Assembly (NCBI GenBank): GCA_002600635.1
Contig: CP021371.1
Coordinates: forward strand, 4,362,001 to 4,426,000
Reading direction: 5' to 3'
DNA from: Rhizobium sp. ACO-34A
GTDB lineage: Bacteria > Pseudomonadota > Alphaproteobacteria > Rhizobiales > Rhizobiaceae
DNA length: 64,000 nt
In this document: piece by piece, positions 27,185 to 34,668 of the stretch
Layout of the letters: each line of letters begins with the position of its first letter
Position numbering within the stretch: the first letter of the stretch is position 1
The notes under the pieces: generated by a model
Databases searched by the model: none
Told to the model about the DNA's origin: nothing
Seen by the model: only the letters and a program-made list of their open reading frames with translations
Program-made: the position numbers and the translations under genes

Positions 27185-27923
27185 ACGCGGAAGGGGAGCC
27201 CGCCCGGATCTGGGTTGCGAACCGCAGCCAAGTGGCAGTCTCCCCTGCCTGGTGATCGTCGACACGGCGGCGGTCTTCCGGCTCGAGCAGCACGGGATCG
27301 CAAAGCCTGACAAGAAACGGCCGCCGCAATTCGGCGCGGAAATTGACGCGGTACCGAGACAGCGTTGAGTTTTCCGACGTTTTCTCAAGCAGCGACGTCA
27401 CCTGCGAGAAGCCCACCTTCCCGCCGTTCGGCCCGGCGTTTCGATAAGCGGACGGATCGAATTCGCCCTCGTCTGAAAGCGCCAGTTCTCGCTCCGAAAA
27501 GCAGACCAGCGCGTAGTGGCGTTTCTTAGGGCCGAGCTTCGTTGTCGCCCGGCTCATAAGCAGGACGTGCGGCGGCAGATCGAGCTCCCGTCCGCTGGCG
27601 GCCACGTACTTGCGCCAGACGAGTACGCTCTCCGGATCTTTGTCTTCTAATTTCGGCGCAGAGAGCATAGTGGAGAACACGAGATCGACATGGTCACTCG
27701 ATCCGAGCCTGGAAAAATCCAGCGGGTTTCCGATGCCCCAGAAGAACACGCCTTTGCCGGCCTTCCGTTCGTATTCTTTCCTGCGGAAGATGTCCGACAG
27801 GTTCTGACCTGCTTCAGCCTGCATCTTCGTCCAGCACACAAAGCGCGGCGAGGCAGAAAGGGCCGACGCATCGGCTGCAACTTCGAGGTCCATATCTACC
27901 TCTGGAAACAGATCGAACTGCAT
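27159..27923 (-). CDS. FWGIGN-motif protein, related to the preceding gene product
   Basis: A 254-residue soluble protein of unknown function. The segment LSDIFRRKEYERKAGKGVFF followed by WGIGN near residues 45-70 parallels the neighbour's FWGYGG segment, and HYALVCFSERE with NGGKVGF parallels its KYAVVLNE and GKNAGGY. The ATG at 27,923 follows AAGGGA by six bases and is preferred to the ATG at 28,010. Convergent with and overlapping the ImmA operon; it may be a partner or a regulator with opposite expression. Confidence 0.65.
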   Translation of the reverse strand: MQFDLFPEVDMDLEVAADASALSASPRFVCWTKMQAEAGQNLSDIFRRKEYERKAGKGVFFWGIGNPLDFSRLGSSDHVDLVFSTMLSAPKLEDKDPESVLVWRKYVAASGRELDLPPHVLLMSRATTKLGPKKRHYALVCFSERELALSDEGEFDPSAYRNAGPNGGKVGFSQVTSLLEKTSENSTLSRYRVNFRAELRRPFLVRLCDPVLLEPEDRRRVDDHQAGETATWLRFATQIRAGSPSAFNEPAVLL

Positions 27924-28148
27924 TGCGGTCCCTTTAACCTTTTCCATTTCGAACGGCCGACAAAAGGACGTTCTAACGCAGCGAACGCGCGCAGCGAGTC
28001 CCAAGCGCACTTACCCGCTATTTCCACACCTTCCTTGTGCGAGACCTGTGGAAAGGCAGTGGATAACGTGGCGTCACCCTATGATGTTCTTATTTTGTTC
28101 CAGTATCAAGCCTATCACCGCCAAGTGTCTCACCGAGATTGTCAGCGG

Positions 28149-28829
28149 TCAGCCAGCTACCTGCCTTGCCTTCATGGCTGCCTCGAACTCCTCTGTTAAG
28201 GTCAGCAGTTTCTGCAGGAGCTCCACGTCTATAATCCTTGTGCCAGGCGGTGTCCTGCGGCTGACCTTCAACGCGAACTCGTCAAGCTGAAATGCTGGAT
28301 TGTCAGCTAGGTTACGAAGCCACCTTCCGAAATGAACCATCACCTCCTCATGCTCCGTAATAGGCGGATTCTTGCCGCCGTACGCAGGCGTTACATCGTC
28401 GATGATTTGCTTAAGGACGTTGTTGCGCTGCGTAAGCTCAAAGATGATCACCTTCAGACGGTCTACGATATTGGCTGTGCCCACCTCCATCTGGCCGGTG
28501 TCGATCTTCTGTACGTCATCACCAGAAAGAGGAGCTTCGGCGTCGATGTTCACGACATCGTAGTACGCCCTTCGCCACACTTTCAGGATTTTAGCATAGT
28601 TGTTGTAGATCGTCTGGTGCGAAGGAAAGCTGTCGGACTGGTTACGACCTTCTTCTGAGACCGAGTGCGCGGTCGGCAAGATCGGCGTACGACGCTTGAC
28701 CAGCGTGGCGCATATGACGTTGACGCCTTCAGCACTTCGCCTTGCTTTGTCGCCAGGTATCACGTCGAGTATTTCTGCAACCCTGTTCTCAGCGGCAAGG
28801 ATGATGCGCCCGGTTCTTGACGTCTTCAC
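28149..28829 (-). CDS. gmtX: GmtX-like protein of the gamma-mobile-trio module
   Basis: A 226-residue, mostly helical protein with no catalytic motif I can see. A likely coiled-coil segment lies around IVDRLKVIIFELTQRNNVLK (residues 120-145). It is identified from its place: it follows a large recombinase gene with an ATGA overlap and is the last of a recombinase - large recombinase - small protein operon, as in GMT elements described from gammaproteobacteria. Its function in those elements is not settled. Confidence 0.55.
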   Translation of the reverse strand: MKTSRTGRIILAAENRVAEILDVIPGDKARRSAEGVNVICATLVKRRTPILPTAHSVSEEGRNQSDSFPSHQTIYNNYAKILKVWRRAYYDVVNIDAEAPLSGDDVQKIDTGQMEVGTANIVDRLKVIIFELTQRNNVLKQIIDDVTPAYGGKNPPITEHEEVMVHFGRWLRNLADNPAFQLDEFALKVSRRTPPGTRIIDVELLQKLLTLTEEFEAAMKARQVAG

Positions 28830-31798
28830 GGGGATGTCCTTTCCGGTACCTGAGCCTCAATTCGAGCAGTCCCTAGAAGAGGCACCGCGCTGGACAGTGC
28901 TGAGTCTATGAGCTCCCGCACTTGCTTCTCCAGGCCTAGGTCTTGAAGACGGAGGTTCCCGTTGATCAATCGTGTGACGTCGTCGGCGGGCACTCTCGCG
29001 TCGATGAAATTGGCGTATTGATCCATCGCCCTTCGCCGCTGCTCGTCCGTAATGCGAGTCAACAGGGTCGGCGGCATAAGACCTGAATTCTCAGCGATCA
29101 GGTTCAGATACCTATCCCGTTTTCTTTCGACTCGTTCATCACCGAGTATCCGGTGGATACGCCCATGCGCCGTGATCCAGACCGATTGGTTGAATTCCGA
29201 AATCTCCTCATATTCAATATTAGATGAACGAGGGCTAGCAACCAGAAGGACTTTCTTCTCACCCTGCTCCGCCTCATCTAAAAGACGTTGGCTCGCATTG
29301 CAGAGGACTTCGACGTTGAATATCGAATTCTCGTTTTCCTCAAGTTCGTCCCGAACCTGGATCGCCTCAGTCTGCAATGAATCGTATCGGTTCTCGAAAT
29401 AGGCCCTGGTGATATCACCGTTCTTGTGGGCAACCTCGTATCCCGAGACTTCCTGAAGAATCCGATCCTGCTCGCGCGCGAGAAATTGGCGGCGTTCGCA
29501 CAATTTGTTGCCGTAGGCGACGAGTTCCATCAGGAAAGGTGGACCAGTCAGGAAGTGTCGGCACATCACGCAGTTCCGGTTCTTAACCTCTCCATAGTGG
29601 TCCTTTGATGCTTGACCTTTCCCTTCCTTTCGAAGGAGTTCGCCTCCGTCCTTGCATCGGCTGCCGTCGTAGGGGCAAACGCCCAGCGTGACGTTGCAGA
29701 AAGAGAACTGGGACTCGTCCTCGTATGCATCTGACACTGCCGCCGGCGATAGAGAGACAGCCATCTCATGCGCTCGATCGACGCCACCCGCTTTAAGGTC
29801 ATCGATAAACCTTCGCTGCGCATCCATGTTGGCAGCCGCGCGTTCGATTATATTCGAAACCTCAATCGCGTGCAGTTTTAGATAATAACTGGTCATACGA
29901 ACAGTCGCGTGACCGGCGACGAACTTGCTCAGAAGTTCGAGAGGCATTCCTCCGCGGTGAAGGTTGGTGAGGCCTCTGACACGAAGGCCATGGATCGTGT
30001 ATAGATACTTACCGGGCTGCTTCGATTTAGGATGTATTTCGACCAGCTTTACCTGATTTCCAGGATGTCTCGCATTCCAACGCTTCTGCGTTTCCTGCAA
30101 AACGTAACCCCAGGCGCGATGCATCTGGGTATGAGTGACGACACGGCCGTCGTGGGTATGGTATTTACCTCTGAAGAGACGGGCGATCGGGAATATATCT
30201 GGCATCGCCTCGAGAGTTGAGGCGGGAACCTTTTCCAAACTGTCTACGTACTGTTTAGAAGTGATAGGAACACTTATCGGGTTGTGCTTTTCTTGCCACT
30301 TCCTAAGCTCCCAAAGCAGCTTATGCACCCTGGGTAGGAACCACGGCACCACGTAGGGCTTGCCAGTTTTGTTGGTAGTAATATTCATTCCGACAACGGG
30401 CTTGACCTCGTCCTCAATCTCACGAGCGTAGCCGCAAGTATCCGTGGTGCTCGTTCCGACCTTGAGCTTTTTGCGCCAATATCCCGCTAGCGGGCCCTCG
30501 TTCTTCTCCCACTCCATTTTGTCGGCGTTGAAATGATAGGCATCGCCTTCGCCGGTATCGAGTCGACGGATCTGCCCCATACGTAACGGGATTTCGAGCA
30601 TAACAAGAAGCAAGGTCGGGATCACGGGGCAGAAGATCGAGTACTCTTTGCCATCGCGTACGACGCGCTCATTAAACCGACCTGACTTTCCTGGCCAACC
30701 GTTGACGCCTTCTTCTAGTATCTCCCGCACGATGGGAACGAGTCTCTCCGACAGAGGCCGCGCACGGGAGATGTCTGGCTTCGGAAGCGTCTTAAGCTTA
30801 CCTTTGAGCTTGCTGTGCTCCTTCTTTGTGACCAGATCGAACATCGTTCGCCCGCAGGCCTTACCTACGAACTGTTCCGTGATGCTGATCGACAGCCTAC
30901 GAGCGGCATCAACAATCACGAATGTCGCTCGGGAAAACGTTCCTCCATTCTTCTCCAGTATATGATCAGCAAATGTCTTGGGGCGATTGGTGTCGAAGAC
31001 CATCTCCTCCAAGGACCGTCCGGGCGCCTCTTTAGCCAGCCAAGCAGACATGTGCCGGGCCGCCGACTGGACGTCCGCCGGCCTCATTTTCGATTCCTTC
31101 AGAAACAACTTGACGTGCCGGAGCAGTTCCTGATCCAAAGGGACCTTCGAATATTGGAAGGCGTGGAACCCAGGAAGCTGGCCGACGGAAGCTCGTCGAT
31201 GTTTCCGAGCCTTTTCCAGGAGTGTGTCGTCGCCGGTGATCTTGGCTAGGCCGCGTATCAAGTTTGATACGCACTGCACATAGACCTCACTCTTACCGAG
31301 AAGCTCGCGGTTCCAGTCTGCCCCGTCCGACGTTCTAAAGACGTCGACAACTGCGTGGAAGAAACTCTTCGGAGCGTCTGTGATGCAGGCAAGGCCAGTG
31401 GCTGACATGGTGAACACGGACAGGATACGTTCCATGCAGGAGTCGTACGAAGACCTGTTCTGCACTTTCTCAATGAATTCGAACGCACCTGCTTCGTCCA
31501 ACGCCTCGCGAACGCTCCAGCCGAAATCGGAGATGTTGTTGATATGAGTGCATATGTCGCGATGGACGGGGTGCTGGAAGATCGTGTACGGGGATATGCA
31601 AATCCCCTCATCATATATCTTGTCGGCTGCGAGGAAATGGGTCGCCGACAGTGGAACGCTTGGCGGCGCCGACTTAATAAGAGCGAGAGCGTCGCTGCCA
31701 GATTTCGAAATATCCGTCGTGTCGTCAGAAGTGCGATCCATGCGAGACAGATTCAGGAAGACGTCGTTACCGGTGTTCGACGTGAAGAATGCGCTCAT
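28826..31798 (-). CDS. gmtZ: Large tyrosine recombinase, GmtZ-like
   Basis: A 990-residue protein. The middle carries a tyrosine recombinase core: MLEIPLRMGQIRRL (first Arg, near residue 405), HGLRVRGLTNLHRGGMPLEL near residue 603 and VAGHATVRMTSYYLK near residue 640 with the nucleophile Tyr. A Cys-rich segment follows (about 700-745: CNVTLGVCPYDGSRC and NCVMCRHF), a probable zinc site. The ATG at 31,798 has AGGAGG seven bases upstream and overlaps the stop of a small gene; the ATG at 31,882 lacks this. The size and layout match GmtZ of the gamma-mobile-trio. Confidence 0.7.
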   Translation of the reverse strand: MSAFFTSNTGNDVFLNLSRMDRTSDDTTDISKSGSDALALIKSAPPSVPLSATHFLAADKIYDEGICISPYTIFQHPVHRDICTHINNISDFGWSVREALDEAGAFEFIEKVQNRSSYDSCMERILSVFTMSATGLACITDAPKSFFHAVVDVFRTSDGADWNRELLGKSEVYVQCVSNLIRGLAKITGDDTLLEKARKHRRASVGQLPGFHAFQYSKVPLDQELLRHVKLFLKESKMRPADVQSAARHMSAWLAKEAPGRSLEEMVFDTNRPKTFADHILEKNGGTFSRATFVIVDAARRLSISITEQFVGKACGRTMFDLVTKKEHSKLKGKLKTLPKPDISRARPLSERLVPIVREILEEGVNGWPGKSGRFNERVVRDGKEYSIFCPVIPTLLLVMLEIPLRMGQIRRLDTGEGDAYHFNADKMEWEKNEGPLAGYWRKKLKVGTSTTDTCGYAREIEDEVKPVVGMNITTNKTGKPYVVPWFLPRVHKLLWELRKWQEKHNPISVPITSKQYVDSLEKVPASTLEAMPDIFPIARLFRGKYHTHDGRVVTHTQMHRAWGYVLQETQKRWNARHPGNQVKLVEIHPKSKQPGKYLYTIHGLRVRGLTNLHRGGMPLELLSKFVAGHATVRMTSYYLKLHAIEVSNIIERAAANMDAQRRFIDDLKAGGVDRAHEMAVSLSPAAVSDAYEDESQFSFCNVTLGVCPYDGSRCKDGGELLRKEGKGQASKDHYGEVKNRNCVMCRHFLTGPPFLMELVAYGNKLCERRQFLAREQDRILQEVSGYEVAHKNGDITRAYFENRYDSLQTEAIQVRDELEENENSIFNVEVLCNASQRLLDEAEQGEKKVLLVASPRSSNIEYEEISEFNQSVWITAHGRIHRILGDERVERKRDRYLNLIAENSGLMPPTLLTRITDEQRRRAMDQYANFIDARVPADDVTRLINGNLRLQDLGLEKQVRELIDSALSSAVPLLGTARIEAQVPERTSP

Positions 31799-32007
31799 AG
31801 GCCATCCTCCTGGTTCCCGAGGCTCTGGTGGGGAAATCTGTTTGGAAGACAACGCCTGACCGATGTCGGATAGCATTGGCACGCCGGCTCCATCGGCACG
31901 CTCAAAGGCCCCGGCGCTCGGCAGTAGCCTATTGAAAAGTTTACAATATCTCCAAAAATGTCGTCGACAGCTTGCGAAAAGCGCATGCCTTCATTCGGTC
32001 TTGTCAT
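31795..32007 (-). CDS. Small ORF between gmtY and gmtZ
   Basis: A 70-residue protein starting MTRPNEGMRFSQAVDDIFGD, with GAGGAG eight bases before the ATG at 32,007 (a second ATG lies at 32,016). Its stop overlaps the gmtZ start in an ATGA. The C-terminal half is rich in Pro, Arg and Cys. There is no known family. Good translation signals and exact coupling suggest it is either a small real gene or a leader peptide for gmtZ. Confidence 0.5.
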   Translation of the reverse strand: MTRPNEGMRFSQAVDDIFGDIVNFSIGYCRAPGPLSVPMEPACQCYPTSVRRCLPNRFPHQSLGNQEDGL

Positions 32008-32019
32008 GATCTCCACTCC

Positions 32020-33599
32020 TCAAGATGCCGTAGGGACATTTTCGAACTGCGACATGAAATCTTCCCGGAAATCGCGAGCAGGGGTATCACCTTGATCGCC
32101 GCGACTTGCCTTCTGGAGAATGTCGTTGATTTCCGCAGGTGTGAGCCGGGTGTAAGCGAGATGAGCGCTGAGGGTTCTGTGGTGCATGCACCGCTGGATC
32201 ACCGTCCCATCCACGCCCGTGCTAAACAGGAATTTGCCGAAGAAATGTCTGGCACCGTGGGGGGTATTTCCCCATCCCCATTTCATCCGCGCCATAGCTG
32301 GATCTTGAGAAAGTCCACCAATACGCCTTACGGCTCTTTCCCAGGCGGCCTCGTAGGCTTCGATCGTATAGGGATCGCCCGGTTCGCCCGTATTCCAGCC
32401 GACGACCTTTCGCGGATTGACCAGGAGGAACGGGTGGTCTCCTGCAGACCTGGGTCTAGCCGCCATAATGGCAGGTCTCGTGACGAACAGGTAACGCTTC
32501 AGCAGCTCGGCGGCCTTATTCCGAATGGGGTCCACAGGAAGCCAAAAACCGGGAGTTCCATCGCCGTCGCCGTGCATGCCTTTCCAACCAGCTTTGTTGC
32601 GGCCTTCATCTTCGTTGCGAGGCAAGAGTCCGAACCGGCTGAGATATTCCCTACGCGTGATCAGCCCGCCTTGCCTATCAGCGACCTTTCCATCAGACGG
32701 ATGGTGGAAGAACACCCATGGCACCCCTTTCACGAACTGGACGTCTGTGACGAACAGGTGGAATGGTTCGCTTTCCCGGACGCCAAGACCGAAGGCTAGA
32801 TGCGCCGCCAGCTCCGCCTCCTCATTTCGGCTTCCCGCCGGGTCCAGGAATCCTCGCCGTAGAAATGACATCACGTGCCGTGCCGGAAATGTAGGGACAG
32901 CGCTTTCGGCGCTCCGCGCCTTGCCGGTGATGAAGGGATACGGATGCGAGGGATCCTTCCGGATGCCCTTCAGGTGCCCCAGCAGGGAGGCCTGCTTGCG
33001 TAACTGTAGCTCGGTGACAAGCCGCAGCGCAATGACCGGGTGATTGCCGATGCCCTCGGTAGAGCCCGCCGATGCCCAGCTCGAATTCGCATCGTCCTCT
33101 CCTAGCCACTTAAAAAAAAGGGTGAGAGAAGAAAGCAGTACGCCCGCCTGACGGCGCCCGAGCGGTTTCCAGTAAGTTTACTTGCATCTCGCAGACGCCC
33201 GTCAGGTCCGATAGTTCCCGTCCCACGGACCAACGCTGTCGCGAGGCTTCGGAATAGGCTGCGCTGGAGCCTTCCGCTCTCCTCCCATCTCTTGAACCGT
33301 CCGGTTGCGGACATTGCCATTCCAAAGTCGATAAGGAGTCCTACGGCACGGGATGCATTCTTTTTCCAGTGATATGACAGAGCCGACCGTTCCTCGAAGT
33401 AATCGAGGATAGGCTCAAAGGTCTCTGGTCGAACTCCGTGATCGGCATCAGGTACGAGAACGTAAAGTTTGGGCAGCTTACGGGGGCCGCTCTCGGTGTT
33501 TACCATCTGCTTTACGATGAGGTGATACAGTCCACGTTCGATGTTCGTCAGATCGAGATTCCGGTTCCGACGTGAATTGACGGTGGGTTTATTTTTCAT
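32020..33599 (-). CDS. gmtY: Tyrosine recombinase, GmtY-like, split by a frameshift at A8
   Basis: Two open frames make one gene. The first (from ATG 33,599, or 33,692) reads to a TAG at 33,102; the second continues in the -1 frame from the T8 run (minus strand; A8 at 33,112-33,119) to 32,020. With the shift the protein is about 526 residues, and the bridging segment WLGEDDANSSWASAGSTEGI and onward is clearly coding. The C-terminal part has the recombinase motif HGARHFFGKFLFSTGVDG and CMHHRTLSAHLAYTRL with a candidate Tyr. It may be a mutation, a sequencing error in a homopolymer, or programmed slippage. Confidence 0.65.
33112..33119 (-). other. A8/T8 slippery run inside gmtY
   Basis: On the coding (minus) strand CCC TTT TTT TTA AGT is read in frame 0 and ends four codons later at TAG. 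Stepping back one base on the T run gives CCC TTT TTT TTT AAG TGG and opens a frame of over 360 codons. Runs of this length can support transcriptional slippage or -1 ribosomal shifting. Confidence 0.6.
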
Positions 33600-34110
33600 T
33601 CCATTTCTCACGAAAGTAGCTCCAGACATTCGCGGACGGACGCAGTACGGGCGCCAAGGGCGCACGTACGTAACTCCACAACGGCATTCCACCGGTGATC
33701 GGTGATGTTTTGCATCAGTTGCGAAGGGAGCTACCGCGCTCGTGCTGCGACCCGCTGATTCGGTTCGGCGGTGTCCAACAAGCGTTGTTCTGAAAGATTG
33801 TCATCTAAGACGTGCGACCGTTCACGGCGGCAGACCCCAGACTACGGCCGCGCAAAAGGCTGCAAATGCAGAGTAAGGCGGGCGTACGGGGAGCCGAATC
33901 AATGTCCGATCAAATCAGTGGCACGATTGGTCGAGGGATGCTAAGAGTATCGCATGTGGCCTCCTTTCCGTCGTAGGTTTGGGTGTCTACTGTCGGGGGG
34001 TTGCGTTCCAGCGCGTCCCCCCATTTCATTGCCCGCGAATCATGCGGTAGGTCGAACATACCGGCCGTTCTGTACGCGTACAACCCCTAACGCACGCACC
34101 TGGAGATCCG
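33600..34110. other. Gene-free region between the gmt operon and the wHTH gene
   Basis: About 510 bases with no convincing open frame. It should hold the divergent promoters of the gmt operon (leftward) and of the coiled-coil winged-helix gene (rightward). I see no repeat, terminator or consensus promoter strong enough to mark. Confidence 0.5.
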
Positions 34111-34614
34111 ATGCTGCAGCCGGAAAGCGCCTTGCTACAACTGGTAGAACGGCTTGAGGAGAGAGTACGCGAGAAGGAAGCAGAACTTGCTGAGTTCGAA
34201 CGTCGCGCCCAGGAGCACATCGACGCCCTGAAAGAGGACCTAGCTCGAAATAGGAAGCGTATCGAATTGTTCCGGAATGAAATAACCGCAATGGAGACGG
34301 AAGCCAGCCCGGTCAGACCATTCGACTTCATACCTACGGCTCGTCCGACGCCTGCCGTTCCGTCTGACAACACCAGTGATGAGGCAAGCCAGTCGGCGCG
34401 CATTCGGGCCGCTGCGAGGATCATCCTCTCAGAGACGGGCCGCCCCATGATGCAGGCGGAAATCCAATCTGAAATGAAGAACAGGGGCATCCACATCGTC
34501 TCGACTCGGCTCATCGAGCTCATTCGCGCAGCGCTCCGCCGAGGCAAGGAATTCAAGCACATCAAGAATGAGGGCTGGACTCTTGTGGATGAGGGCGACG
34601 CTCAGGGGAAGTAG
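34111..34614 (+). CDS. Coiled-coil protein with C-terminal winged helix
   Basis: A 167-residue protein. Residues 5-65 form a charged heptad-like coiled coil (LVERLEERVREKEAELAEFE and on), followed by a Pro-rich linker and a C-terminal domain, ILSETGRPMMQAEIQSEMKN and GWTLVDEG, that looks like a winged helix of the HARE-HTH kind found with restriction and modification enzymes. It is alone on its strand between the gmt and hamAB operons. It may bind DNA as a regulator of either; no partner is evident. Confidence 0.65.
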   Translation: MLQPESALLQLVERLEERVREKEAELAEFERRAQEHIDALKEDLARNRKRIELFRNEITAMETEASPVRPFDFIPTARPTPAVPSDNTSDEASQSARIRAAARIILSETGRPMMQAEIQSEMKNRGIHIVSTRLIELIRAALRRGKEFKHIKNEGWTLVDEGDAQGK

Positions 34615-34668
34615 TCGACCTAAGGCCGCTGACGAGCAGCAATTCACTCAGGTCTCGTGGCAGTGCGA

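Noticed and set aside
27690..28199. A plus-strand open frame of 169 codons across 27.7-28.2 kb
   Set aside because: It is antisense to the FWGIGN gene and its product shows no domain or coherent composition; it is a shadow of the real gene.
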